This document shows positions 6,803-14,896 of a stretch of DNA of 17,122 nucleotides, piece after piece. Position numbers and translations under genes: made by a program. Every line of letters starts with the position of its first letter. The first letter of the stretch is position 1. The DNA is from Methanoregula sp. (GTDB lineage: Archaea; Halobacteriota; Methanomicrobia; Methanomicrobiales; Methanospirillaceae). Location: the NCBI GenBank assembly GCA_022710665.1, contig JAKLGN010000012.1, forward strand, positions 1 to 17,122, read 5' to 3'. The notes below the pieces were generated by a model. The model made no database searches and had not been told where the DNA came from. It was given only the letters and a program-made list of their open reading frames with translations.

Positions 6803-7306
6803 ATGCAGGATGAAAATGAATTCATACGCGTCCTTTGGCACCTGTATGAAAAATCGCTGATGCTCCACGATACCGGGAGTTTCAACAAAGTGCTCAATTT
6901 TTATCTCATCGACTCGCTCGCTCATATCGATTATACGGCAGGCATCTATGCTTACCACTACGAATCCCCGAAGAACATCATGGGTGCCGAATACCTTCGC
7001 TGGCGTATCGACGAGGAAAAAAAGGGGGACCGGATAAAGTTTCCCGGCTTTATCAACTGGTTGCGGGAGAAAAAACCTGAAAAGTTTGCCCGGCTGCCCT
7101 CCCTCTGGCAGATGATCTACGACACTGAAGACCCGGCAGGTTACCGGAGCTTCCGGATCGTGCTCGATCCCGACAGCAGATCGCCCCTTCCCGCGGACTT
7201 TTTCTATGCGGTCATCGATGAGTTCTTCGAGCCGGAATTCCTCAAGAGTCTGTATGACGATGCGTCCTTGAGTGTGCTTTTCAAAGAATACCTCAGTACC
7301 GCGTGA
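6803..7306 (+). CDS. Unrecognised conserved-looking protein, 167 aa
   Basis: I do not recognise this family. The protein is soluble, rich in aromatic and charged residues (many Tyr, Phe, Trp), with no signal peptide, membrane segment, cysteine cluster or nucleotide-binding loop. It reads as mostly helical, with an acidic start (MQDENEFIRVLWHLYEK), a central K-K-K-D-R-I-K-F-P-G-F-like basic/aromatic part, and a C-terminal acidic helix (DEFFEPEFLKSLYDD). The codon use is like its neighbours, and a strong TATA box stands in front, so it is a real gene. The M20 hydrolase starts 19 nt after its stop and is probably co-transcribed, which gives no firm hint of function. Confidence 0.85.
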   Translation: MQDENEFIRVLWHLYEKSLMLHDTGSFNKVLNFYLIDSLAHIDYTAGIYAYHYESPKNIMGAEYLRWRIDEEKKGDRIKFPGFINWLREKKPEKFARLPSLWQMIYDTEDPAGYRSFRIVLDPDSRSPLPADFFYAVIDEFFEPEFLKSLYDDASLSVLFKEYLSTA

Positions 7307-7325
7307 AAACGATGGTGTCCCCGTC

Positions 7326-8522
7326 ATGCATGTAAGCCGGATCTGTTCAGACCTGGTTCAGATCAGGAGCGAGAACCCCCCCGGACAGACGGATGAAGTC
7401 ATCGAGTACATCCGTATTTTTCTTGAGGCACTGGGAATCCGTTCTACGGTTTCCGGAACGAACGGTGGGATGTGCAACCTGGTTACAGAAAGGACCGGGA
7501 CCGGGCTTCTCTTCTGCGGGCACGTGGATGTCGTTCCGGCTCTGGATGACGGGTGGACCAGACCGCCGTTTTCCGGCTCCCTGGATGACCGGTATGTTTA
7601 CGGGCGTGGTTCAACCGACATGAAAGGGGGTTGTGCCTCGGTTCTAGCCGCATGCGAAGCTTATGTAAACCGTGACGGGACGAACCCGGCAAGGCTGGCG
7701 TTTGTCTGCGATGAAGAGACCGGTGGGGAGCATGGTATCCGCAGGCTCCTTGCCGCTAAAGCTCTTGCTCCCTGTGACTGCCTGATCGCAGAACCCACCC
7801 CCGCCCGGCATCCCAGTATCGGGCAGAAAGGGCTCTGCCGGGTCGGGGTGGAGTTCTCCGGAACTCCCGCCCACGGATCGCTCTACCCGGCGGTCGGCGT
7901 GAGTGCCATTATGGAGGCGATGGAGCTTCTCTGCTACGTGAAAAGTCTTCACGGGAGGGAGTACCCGGTTGACGAGTCCCTGAAAAAAATCATTGAACGG
8001 TCCTCACTCGTACTGGGGGAGGAGTTCAGAATTCAGGATGTCAGCGAGGTCTTGAGAAAACTGACCTTCAATCCGGGAATTATTCATGGTGGAGAAAAAT
8101 CCAATATCGTGGCACAGCACTGTACCCTCGAGCTGGAGTTCCGGGTCCCGTGGGGCTGTTCTATCCCCGAGCTGATTGCCGGCATAACAACCCATGCCCG
8201 GGCCGGGAAGATCAGCTCGCAGGAAATCCATAACCCCTCTCTCACAGACCCTTCAAGCCCGCTCGTTACCATCACCTGCGATGAAGTGAGAAAGGTCTGG
8301 GGGGGTACGGTCTTCCCCTTTGTCCAGTGGGCGGCAAGCGATGCCCGGCACCTCCGGCTCCATGGGTTCAATGTCCTCGAATACGGGCCGGGGGAGATCA
8401 CCAGCCTGCATGCGGTTGACGAGCGGGTCCCGGTCGATTCGCTGGAAAAGGCGGTGCTCGTATACCGGGGCGTGATGGAGAGGTACGCGGAGATGGAAAA
8501 GGGGGGCATCACTTTTTTTTAA
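7326..8522 (+). CDS. M20 family metallopeptidase/deacylase (DapE/ArgE-like)
   Basis: Zinc-dependent hydrolase of N-acylated amino acids or small peptides. The M20 signatures are complete: GHVDVVP (His66, Asp68), GRGSTDMKGG with bridging Asp98, CDEETGG (Glu130 as base and Glu131 as ligand), IAEPTP (Glu156), the dimerisation-domain histidine in GTPAHGS (His183), and a late histidine in ITSLHAVDE. Length 398 aa is usual. Start ATG 7326 (MHVSRICSDL) is chosen because residues upstream in the open frame do not resemble the family. Substrate cannot be told from sequence: succinyl-diaminopimelate would link it to dapA/dapB, but many methanogens use the DapL aminotransferase route instead, and acetylornithine is equally possible. 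Confidence 0.9.
   Translation: MHVSRICSDLVQIRSENPPGQTDEVIEYIRIFLEALGIRSTVSGTNGGMCNLVTERTGTGLLFCGHVDVVPALDDGWTRPPFSGSLDDRYVYGRGSTDMKGGCASVLAACEAYVNRDGTNPARLAFVCDEETGGEHGIRRLLAAKALAPCDCLIAEPTPARHPSIGQKGLCRVGVEFSGTPAHGSLYPAVGVSAIMEAMELLCYVKSLHGREYPVDESLKKIIERSSLVLGEEFRIQDVSEVLRKLTFNPGIIHGGEKSNIVAQHCTLELEFRVPWGCSIPELIAGITTHARAGKISSQEIHNPSLTDPSSPLVTITCDEVRKVWGGTVFPFVQWAASDARHLRLHGFNVLEYGPGEITSLHAVDERVPVDSLEKAVLVYRGVMERYAEMEKGGITFF
8513..8520 (+). terminator. U8 tract ending in the M20 gene's stop codon
   Basis: Eight T residues end at the first base of the TAA stop of the M20 gene. U-tracts are the known signal for archaeal transcription termination. A second run of T (about 8646-8651) lies downstream. 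Confidence 0.5.
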
Positions 8523-8695
8523 AGCAAGCCTTTGTAATCTGAGTTCCACAGAAATTATCGGAGAGACGCTCCCGGGGGCTTTTGCTCACGCACTTCCCCC
8601 GCCACCGCGTAGCAGTCCCCGCATTGAGATGATCACTCAGGAAGGTTTTTTACGATATCCACAAAGAAAAGCGGACAATCCCGTCGCAATGCACC

Positions 8696-8712
8696 CCCCT
8701 GTCCGACAGGGG
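8696..8712. terminator. Perfect hairpin between convergent genes
   Basis: CCCCTGT-CCG-ACAGGGG can form a 7-bp GC-rich stem in the 248-nt space between the M20 gene (+) and the TPR gene (-). A T5 run lies on the minus strand at 8723-8727, but not directly after the stem in either direction, so it is not a classical bacterial-type terminator. It may protect 3' ends. Confidence 0.35.
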
Positions 8713-8770
8713 CAGGGATGGCAAAAAGGGGGTCAATCGTCAGGAGAAAACCAGGTGTTCTCCAGAACCA

Positions 8771-9760
8771 TCATCTTCTCCTGCTTCGCATCACCGCAAC
8801 AATCCCCGCGCCCACGGCCAGGGCACCCAGAATCGTCAGCGGCATGACGGCTGAATAGGTTGTCTTCTTCGCAACCGGTACGGTGGTGGTCGGTGCTTCG
8901 ATCCCCGGCGAATCTGACGGGACGGGAGTGCCGGCAGCAGTGAATAGCGGCGTCGGCGTCACGGTTGTATAAAAGGTCCCGATGCGGCTGATGGTGGCTT
9001 CCGGTGTAATGGTGCCGGAGATGTTGAACGACTGCTGCTTTCCCGTTGCAGCCTCCTTGTTCATCTGAGCCTCGGAATACTTCGGGTCAATTCCCAGTGC
9101 CTTCTTGAAGCACTCAAGAGCATCGGCAGGCTTCCCTATCGCCATCAGTGCTACTCCCTTGTTGTTCCAGACCGTGGCGTTTTTTACCGTAAGATAGGTG
9201 GCATGGTCGAATGCCGACAACGCATCATTGTACCGTCCAGCCTGCATGAGGGTCAGGCCTTTGTAGTTCCACACCTCAAAATTATCAGAATCGAGCAGTG
9301 TGCACCGGTCCCAGACAACAAGGGCCTTTTCAGTCTGATTGATCTTCATATACGCATATGCCTGGTTGCAGTATGCATCCTTGCGGTTCTGCTCAACGAT
9401 CAAGAGACGGTCGTACGCCCCTGCAGCTTCCTCATACCTCTCGAGCTTAAAAAGGGCGATGGCACGGGCGTTCAGTGCAACCGGTTCAAGGCTCTTGATA
9501 GCGAGTGCCGAGTCCGCGGATGCAATTGCATCTGAATATTTCCCCAGCATGTTGTACGCCACAGCCCTGCCTGCATAGGCCGAAGCGTATTTTTTGTCAA
9601 GGTCGAGTGCATTGTTATAGTAGGTAACTGCCGAGGGGTAGTCACCCACTGTCATAGCATTCTGCCCTTTCATATACCACTCGACAACATCTTCCGCAGG
9701 GACAGGCGGAATGAACAGGAGCAAAAAAAGAAGAATCAGGATCAGGGTTGTGGATCTCAT
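8771..9760 (-). CDS. Membrane-anchored extracytoplasmic TPR protein
   Basis: A 329-aa surface protein. Residues 1-22 are a signal peptide (MRST, a Leu/Ile core, then PPVPA before ED). Six consecutive 34-residue tetratricopeptide repeats follow, from about 26 to 230, each with the G/A-Y-A pattern and an A-x-x-x-F/Y-x-x-A-L core. A Thr/Pro-rich, low-complexity stalk (about 240-297) leads to a single transmembrane helix (about 303-322) and a final RSRRR stop-transfer. It therefore probably sits on the outer face of the membrane as a protein-protein scaffold. The ATG at 9758-9760 overlaps the TGA of the MFS remnant (ATGA); the open frame continues upstream without a stop into MFS-coding sequence. 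Binding partners are unknown. Confidence 0.88.
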   Translation of the reverse strand: MRSTTLILILLFLLLFIPPVPAEDVVEWYMKGQNAMTVGDYPSAVTYYNNALDLDKKYASAYAGRAVAYNMLGKYSDAIASADSALAIKSLEPVALNARAIALFKLERYEEAAGAYDRLLIVEQNRKDAYCNQAYAYMKINQTEKALVVWDRCTLLDSDNFEVWNYKGLTLMQAGRYNDALSAFDHATYLTVKNATVWNNKGVALMAIGKPADALECFKKALGIDPKYSEAQMNKEAATGKQQSFNISGTITPEATISRIGTFYTTVTPTPLFTAAGTPVPSDSPGIEAPTTTVPVAKKTTYSAVMPLTILGALAVGAGIVAVMRSRRR

Positions 9761-10902
9761 AATCTCATGACGAAATTTCCCTTGATCGCAGATGAATCTG
9801 TTGGTATTTTGCATACCGGGGATAAAGGGGATATCCAGCAAACGGACCAATACGACAGTGAGAGCGACCAGGATGGCAAAGAACGCGGTGATGCCGAATG
9901 CAAAAAAAATCCGGTGATATCGGCAAAAAGTGTGGCAATGAACGGCAGGATTGCCATTCCGAGACAGCTCGTGGTAGAAAAGAGTCCCATCACCTCACCC
10001 TGAGGGTCATGGATACCGCGGAGGATCCGCATCTGGGCGATCATGACGATTCCGGCCAGCGCCCCGAGCAAGATAAATCCCCTCCGGGAGAAGAAAGAGA
10101 AGAGCATTCCTCCAGCCACCAGGACTGCCGACCAGCAGATGGCAGGGACCGGAAGCAGTGATGCCCGAAATACTGCCAGCACGGCACCTGTCGTCGCGAT
10201 ACTCATACCTTCAATACAGAATCCGAGACTTTCTGGTGAAGCATAAGGAACCTGCGGGTAGAGGGAACTGACAACACCCGTTATCCCGACCAGCACTATT
10301 GATGAGAACCGGAGCCAGCGGTAACGCCGGGCAAGGTAAAGGAGATCAGCAGGATTAACGGGAGCAGGCTGGTGTGTGGTTTCCTGCTGGAACAGACTCA
10401 TGCAGGCCTTGACAACAGTCAGAATACTGAAGAGCAGGACAGACGCAGCCGGTTCCCTTCTGCGCCATGCCATCCATCCTGCACCTGCGAGCCCTGTGAC
10501 GAGCACCCCGTTTCATCAATGACGGAATATACCCGCTCATCTTCATGTGGTCCGGACGGGAGTTGACCGATGACAGAGCTGCTGCTGCTGCACCGCACCA
10601 ATCACTTCGGTAACCCGGGCAGCATGTATCAGGGAGGGTGCCGGATGAAGGAAAAGAAGAAGACCGCTTGCAATCGTGATGGCAAGTCCGGACCAAAGAA
10701 GGGGAACCCGCCCAAAACGGTTGGATAACAAGCCGGCCGGAAGCGTACCTAGAAACGCCCCGAGAAAGCAGGCTGCATAGGTCGCTCCCAGCAATGATGA
10801 GGTGTGCCCATAGACCGGCTGGATCGGGACATTGGCATTCGAGAGCGTCTTGACAGAAACAATACCGGAAAAAAGAATGAATTCAGTTTTCACCAGGACC
10901 AC
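9757..10902 (-). pseudogene. MFS transporter broken by three frameshifts
   Basis: The hydrophobic protein reads as a 12-helix major-facilitator permease: NVPIQPVYG in helix 1 and AGLLSNRFGRVPLL, the MFS loop 2-3 motif, are clear. The reading frame changes three times. Near 10585-10592, at a GGTGC/GCAGCAGCAGCAG stretch, it moves from VTEVIGA to AALSSVNSRPDHMK. Near 10507-10512, at an AAACGGGG stretch, it returns to the first frame (GVLVTGLAGAGWMAW). At the T8 run of 9902-9909 it shifts again to FAFGITAFFAILVAL, the last helix. Each site needs a single-base change. Without repair the product is truncated after about 100 residues. The 5' end starts 4 nt after fttA (GTG 10902 or 10893). Decay or sequencing error both remain possible; substrate unknown. 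Confidence 0.82.
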
Positions 10903-10906
10903 TGCA

Positions 10907-12826
10907 TCAGAGCATGCGGTAGGTCTCGAGGTTCATGGGCGAGTGCGTCTCGATGTGGTAGCGCTTGTAAATGGAACTGGCAAGGTCGATCGTGTTGTTC
11001 TCGTCACCGTGGATGCAGAATATCTTTTCAGGACGCGGCTGGATCTGGCCGATGTAGTTCATCAGCTGCCGGCGGTCGGAGTGCCCCGAAAACCCGTCGA
11101 CCGTGATGATCTCAAGATTTATGGAAATCGTCCCCTTGCGCCCCATAGGCACCTCGCGCCAGCCTTTCTGGATGCGCCTCCCATAGGTGCCATCGGCCTG
11201 GTACCCGACAAAGACCAGCGCGTTCTTCTCATCCTGGGCAAGGTTCAGAAGGTATTCCATGACCGGCCCGCCATTCAGCATTCCGCTTGTCGTGATGATA
11301 ACACAGGGATCGCCACCGATCACCTTCTCGCGGACCTCCTGGCTGTCCACCTGCTGGAAACATTCGGCAAGGAACGGGTTCATTCCCTCCCGGAAGATCA
11401 GGTTCCGGAGCTCGGTGTTCAGATACTCCGGGTACGTGGTATGGATCGCTGTTGCCTCGCGGATCATACCGTCAAGGTAGATCTTGACTTTCGGGATCTT
11501 GTCAAGACGCATGCCTTCCTCAAGAGCAAGCATGACTTCCTGCGATCGGCCGACAGCGAATGCCGGGATAATGACTTTCCCTCCCCGTGAAAGAACCTGG
11601 TTGATGGTCTCGTAGAGAAGGCCTTCGGCATCTGATCGCGGCTGCTGGAAATCATTGCTCCCGCCGTAGGTGCTTTCCATGAAAAGCGTTTCGAGCCGTG
11701 GGAACTGGTTGATAGCCGGGTTGAAGAGCCGGCTTTTCGCGTAATTGAAGTCGCCGGTGAACGCGATATTGTACATCCCGTCACCCAGGTGAAAATGGGC
11801 GATAGCCGAACCAAGGATATGACCGGCATTATGGAAGGTGAGCTTGATGTCCGGTGCAATGTCGGTCACACTGCCGTAGTTAAGGGTGATAGAATGCCGG
11901 ATATAGGTCTTGACCTCCTGCGAGGAATAGGGAATCTTCCGGTCTTCCTTGTTGATCACATCGAGGTAATCGAGCTGGAGCATGGCCGAGAGATCCCGTG
12001 TTGGCGGGGTGGAGTACACAGGCCCTTCGTACCCGTACTTGTAGAGCAGCGGGATCAGGGCACAGTGGTCCAGGTGGGCGTGAGTGAGCACGACTGCGTC
12101 CAGCTGGGCGAGCGGGTGGATCTCCGGGACGTAGAGGTAGGGGGTGCCTCCCGCATTATCCGGTTTTTCCCCGCAGTCAATCAGGACCCGGCTGTTCGGT
12201 GTTGTCAGAAGGAACGCGGCACGACCGACCTCACGGCAGCAGCCAAGCATGGTGACCCGGATCCACTGGTCCTTTCTCGTAGCGTCCTTGCCCATCTCCT
12301 CTTTGCCGGGAATATCGCGGTGGATTCTTCGCCCGATGGTTCGTAAAAACTGCTTGCGTTCCTCATTCACAGAACGGAGGTACTGGCGCACCTGTTTCAC
12401 CGTGGAACTCTCTATCGGGGGTGTCCTGACAACCTTGGGAGTCCACCCGATATGACGGGTGATATCCCGCAATGTCGTCCCGTTCTTGCCAATGACAACC
12501 CCGGGCTTTTCCGCTTCAATCAGCACTTCGCCGGTATCAGCGTCAAAAAAGATATCGGTAATGCCGGCCGTTTCCGGTACGACCTCCTTGATGTCATTGT
12601 AGGCTTTCTCGGGATCTTCCAGTACTGTCGGCCGGACCACGATCCGTTTGCGCAGGTCTCTTGCAAGAGTCTTGATGAGGTCCGCCTCATCGGCAAACCT
12701 TTTCGGGTCATCGGTGTAAATGACCAGTTCGGGTCCTTCGAACTCGACCTGCGTTACGGTAGTGCCACGGGGCACTTTCTCGTTGATCTTGTCTTTGAGC
12801 TCTTTGAGCCGTTCTTCTATCAGCAT
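10907..12826 (-). CDS. fttA: KH/beta-CASP ribonuclease aCPSF1, termination factor FttA
   Basis: Archaeal homologue of CPSF73, which cleaves nascent RNA at U-rich sites and terminates transcription by RNA polymerase. The 639-aa protein has the full archaeal architecture: an N-terminal KH domain (about 1-70), a second KH-like domain with GVVIGKNG at 109-116, then the metallo-beta-lactamase fold with HAHLDH at 249-254 and [10 protein letters not shown] further on. The inserted beta-CASP domain starts near MESTYGG. The C-terminal metal-site histidines are His582 (FSGHSD) and His606 (IHGDENN). Start ATG 12826 has AGGGAC about 9 nt upstream. psmB ends 23 nt before it; the two are commonly linked in euryarchaea. 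The family has also been called an mRNA 3'-end processing factor. Confidence 0.96.
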   Translation of the reverse strand: MLIEERLKELKDKINEKVPRGTTVTQVEFEGPELVIYTDDPKRFADEADLIKTLARDLRKRIVVRPTVLEDPEKAYNDIKEVVPETAGITDIFFDADTGEVLIEAEKPGVVIGKNGTTLRDITRHIGWTPKVVRTPPIESSTVKQVRQYLRSVNEERKQFLRTIGRRIHRDIPGKEEMGKDATRKDQWIRVTMLGCCREVGRAAFLLTTPNSRVLIDCGEKPDNAGGTPYLYVPEIHPLAQLDAVVLTHAHLDHCALIPLLYKYGYEGPVYSTPPTRDLSAMLQLDYLDVINKEDRKIPYSSQEVKTYIRHSITLNYGSVTDIAPDIKLTFHNAGHILGSAIAHFHLGDGMYNIAFTGDFNYAKSRLFNPAINQFPRLETLFMESTYGGSNDFQQPRSDAEGLLYETINQVLSRGGKVIIPAFAVGRSQEVMLALEEGMRLDKIPKVKIYLDGMIREATAIHTTYPEYLNTELRNLIFREGMNPFLAECFQQVDSQEVREKVIGGDPCVIITTSGMLNGGPVMEYLLNLAQDEKNALVFVGYQADGTYGRRIQKGWREVPMGRKGTISINLEIITVDGFSGHSDRRQLMNYIGQIQPRPEKIFCIHGDENNTIDLASSIYKRYHIETHSPMNLETYRML

Positions 12827-12841
12827 AAAAAAGTCGTCCCT

Positions 12842-12848
12842 AAAAAAA
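12842..12848 (-). terminator. T7 tract after psmB, upstream of fttA
   Basis: On the minus strand TTTTTTT begins one base after the psmB TAA. A second run, T6 (12832-12827), directly precedes the fttA ATG. Paired U-tracts in a 23-nt gap could terminate a fraction of transcripts between the two genes. Confidence 0.4.
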
Positions 12849-12849
12849 G

Positions 12850-13491
12850 TTATGCATTTGTCTTGGCAAGGTACTTCTTGAGGGTGTCTTCGCCCAGCTC
12901 CTCGTACTTGTCCTTGGTAATCACCACAACATGGATCCCCTCGCCGGATCCTGCATCACGTTTCATGGCAGATTTCAGGCCGCGGATCGCTATATCGATC
13001 GCTTCTTCCTCGCTCATGTTCCTGCGGTACCGGTCTTCAAGAACCCCGTACGCCATAGGTGAACCGGACCCGGTCGCCACAATCTCCTCCTCCTTGGTCG
13101 CTCCACCCATTGCATCAACAGAATAGACACTCGGGCCGGTCTCGTCGACTCCTCCAACCAGCAGCTGGACATAATAGGGGAAATACCTGTTCTGGTTCAG
13201 ATAATTCGAGAGCAGGGTTGCCGAAGCGCCAACCGTGATGGTCCGCGACCGGCGGATCTGGTACAGGTTGCACTCAACGGTCAGGATGCGGGCAAGCTGT
13301 TGTGCATCGCCGACACCACCCGCAGTTGTCATACCGATGCGTTCAGCAACCTGGTATACTTTTTTTGCTTTCTTGCTTGCGATCATATAGCCCATGGTCG
13401 CCCGTTTTTCTGTGGCGAGGATCACACCGCCGGCGAAAACGATACCAATGGTGGTTGTCCCCTTCATGGACTCCTGTACCTGTTCAGCCAT
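12850..13491 (-). CDS. psmB: Proteasome beta subunit
   Basis: Catalytic subunit of the archaeal 20S proteasome. The start ATG 13491 gives 213 aa with the short propeptide MAEQVQESMKG, cleaved before the nucleophile Thr12 in GTTTIG. ATEKRATMGY supplies the conserved lysine that activates the threonine, and ATGSGSPMAYGVLED and RDAGSGEGIHVVVI are the conserved late motifs. GGAGTT lies 4 nt before the ATG; the upstream TTG codons are not needed. TATA box TTTTAAAA at 13526-13533 gives a leader of about 12 nt, so the gene has its own promoter although it follows the CBS gene. The alpha subunit and PAN are not in the window. Confidence 0.97.
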   Translation of the reverse strand: MAEQVQESMKGTTTIGIVFAGGVILATEKRATMGYMIASKKAKKVYQVAERIGMTTAGGVGDAQQLARILTVECNLYQIRRSRTITVGASATLLSNYLNQNRYFPYYVQLLVGGVDETGPSVYSVDAMGGATKEEEIVATGSGSPMAYGVLEDRYRRNMSEEEAIDIAIRGLKSAMKRDAGSGEGIHVVVITKDKYEELGEDTLKKYLAKTNA

Positions 13492-13525
13492 AGTAACTCC
13501 CAAAAACAAATGGACGCTTGAATTG

Positions 13526-13533
13526 TTTTAAAA
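13526..13533 (-). promoter_or_regulatory. psmB TATA box
   Basis: TTTTAAAA is centred about 26 nt from 13503. The leader of about 12 nt would hold the Shine-Dalgarno GGAGTT before ATG 13491. This points to a promoter inside the block for psmB-fttA. Confidence 0.5.
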
Positions 13534-13575
13534 GCGTTATAAGGTATTAGGTGATATTGGAAAATTTAAAGGTTT

Positions 13576-14424
13576 TTATTCAGATCCTTCGTGGCAAAGG
13601 GCCCGTATGAGTTCGCGGTCGTACAGCATGGCAACAAGACGTTTGTCACCGTTGATCACCGGCAGCTGGTCAACGCGTGCCCTCCGCATCTTGAGCGCAC
13701 AATCGCTGACCTCTGCATTTGCCGGGACCGCAACCACGTTCCTGACCATGGCAAGTTTGACCGGCCGGTTCGGAAGCTGGACTTTTGAGATCCCGAAACT
13801 GATGGTATGGTTATCCCTTATACTCTCCCATGTCCACTCGTCGTCATCAGTACCGTTCGAAAAGTCAGAAACCCCGACGCTGTCCTCGATGGATGAACTG
13901 CGGATGAGATCGCGCTCGGATATGATTCCCTGGAGGCGGTTCTCCTCGTCAAGGATCGGTATCGCATCGACACCCGATATCTCCATGACCTTTCCGACAA
14001 CAGGAAGTGGTGTCTCTTCCCAGAGGGCGAAGGTCTGGCTCGTGTAGGTATCTTTTATCTCATCCTTGATCTTTTTCTGGGCAATGGCGTGGATAAGGTC
14101 CGCGACCGAGAGGAGCCCGAGCAGGTGCCCGTCCTCCACCACCGGCAGGCGGCGGATCTTCTTTGTCACAAGGATACGGGCGGCCTGGCTTACGTCAGCA
14201 TCCGGTCCGATCGTAGTGGGTTTTGGTGTCATGAGGAGGCCAAGCTGGGTCTCCTCGGGCTTCCGCAGCAGGTCCTTTCGGGTGATGATCCCCACAATCT
14301 TCTTGTTCTTGATGACCGGTACACCGGAAATACCCGTTCGTTTGAGGATCTTCAGGACATCGTCACGGTTGCCGGGAATTTCGACGTGAACAACGTCGGA
14401 TGTCATGAAATCTCTGACAGTCAT
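13576..14424 (-). CDS. Four-CBS-domain protein, likely nucleotide sensor
   Basis: A 282-aa soluble protein made only of CBS repeats. Repeats run at about 1-55 (MTVRDFMTSD to GIITRKDLLR), 62-118 (LLMTPKPTTI to LLSVADLIHA), 140-177 (to GIISERDLIRSS) and 223-277 (to AMLYDRELIRAL), so two Bateman modules. Each ends with the helix pattern (S/T)-x-x-D-L that contacts the ribose phosphate in AMP-, ATP- or SAM-binding members. An acidic Trp-containing insert (SNGTDDDEWTWES, 189-201) separates repeats three and four. No enzyme domain is attached, so the partner is separate. The ATG lies 5 nt from the uspA stop, so the two are probably co-translated. The ligand is inferred from the family. Confidence 0.92.
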   Translation of the reverse strand: MTVRDFMTSDVVHVEIPGNRDDVLKILKRTGISGVPVIKNKKIVGIITRKDLLRKPEETQLGLLMTPKPTTIGPDADVSQAARILVTKKIRRLPVVEDGHLLGLLSVADLIHAIAQKKIKDEIKDTYTSQTFALWEETPLPVVGKVMEISGVDAIPILDEENRLQGIISERDLIRSSSIEDSVGVSDFSNGTDDDEWTWESIRDNHTISFGISKVQLPNRPVKLAMVRNVVAVPANAEVSDCALKMRRARVDQLPVINGDKRLVAMLYDRELIRALCHEGSE

Positions 14425-14429
14425 CTCTG

Positions 14430-14858
14430 TTATGATCTCACCACCATGGTTGTGACTTTGCTGTGAGTGACAACAAAGGTGCTGACGCTGCCGATGAGCA
14501 GGCGGTCGGTCTGGCTTTTTCCATGGGATCCTATCACGATCAGGTCGTTCTTTTCCTTTCCGGCAAGGGTGATGACCTCACTTCCCGCATGCCCCTGTTT
14601 CATGTGGGTGGTTGCGGTGACGCCCGTGTCAGCTGCATATTTTTTTGCCTGTTGAAGGATTGCCGTCCCCTCTTTTTCCAGGACGCGGTACATGATTTCT
14701 ACGGTATTGTCGGCTGGCAACGATGAGAACAGCCCGGTCTCCACCACGTACATAACATGAAGACGGGCATTCCATACCTTCGCTTCCTCAACCGCCCGGA
14801 CAAGCGCGCGCTGGCCCGCATCCGAGCCGTCAATTGCGACAAGGATATTAGTAAACAC
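14430..14858 (-). CDS. Universal stress protein UspA family
   Basis: Small ATP-binding alpha/beta protein, acting as a dimer in stress or energy responses. From GTG 14858 it has 142 aa, starting MFTNILVAIDGSDAG, the classic first strand and loop. The ATP-binding motif G-x2-G-x9-G-S/T is complete in GSHGKSQTDRLLIGS near the C-terminus, and DLIVIGSHG and TTMVVRS complete the fold. GGGTGAT sits 4 nt upstream of this GTG, which decides the start; a longer frame from 14903 would overlap the end of the amidohydrolase gene and add an atypical extension. The CBS gene follows after 5 nt. The ATP motif suggests a nucleotide-binding rather than a non-binding type. Confidence 0.93.
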   Translation of the reverse strand: MFTNILVAIDGSDAGQRALVRAVEEAKVWNARLHVMYVVETGLFSSLPADNTVEIMYRVLEKEGTAILQQAKKYAADTGVTATTHMKQGHAGSEVITLAGKEKNDLIVIGSHGKSQTDRLLIGSVSTFVVTHSKVTTMVVRS

Positions 14859-14874
14859 CGGTATCACCCAAAAC

Positions 14875-14888
14875 AAACATGCCTGTTT
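14875..14888 (-). promoter_or_regulatory. AAACA-N4-TGTTT inverted repeat before uspA
   Basis: The symmetric AT-rich repeat lies 17 to 30 nt before the uspA start, within the 38-nt gap to the amidohydrolase gene. It overlaps the place where a weak TATA (CCAATAAAAC) would lie. It could be an operator; short arms make chance occurrence possible. Confidence 0.25.
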
Positions 14889-14896
14889 TATTGGAT

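Noticed and set aside
8629..8847. Frame of 72 codons in the convergent gap
   Set aside because: Runs into the antisense of the TPR gene, includes the GC hairpin, and has low-complexity composition with no start signal.
10577..10592. GCTGCTGCTGCTGC run as a possible programmed frameshift site in the MFS gene
   Set aside because: It is not a known slippery heptamer, and two further frame breaks elsewhere in the gene fit decay or sequencing error better.
10832..11590. 252-codon open frame antisense to fttA
   Set aside because: It mirrors the strongly conserved fttA frame; long antisense frames are expected in this codon usage. No start signal or recognisable motif.
11789..12346. 185-codon antisense frame over fttA
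   Set aside because: Same reason: shadow of the beta-lactamase part of fttA.
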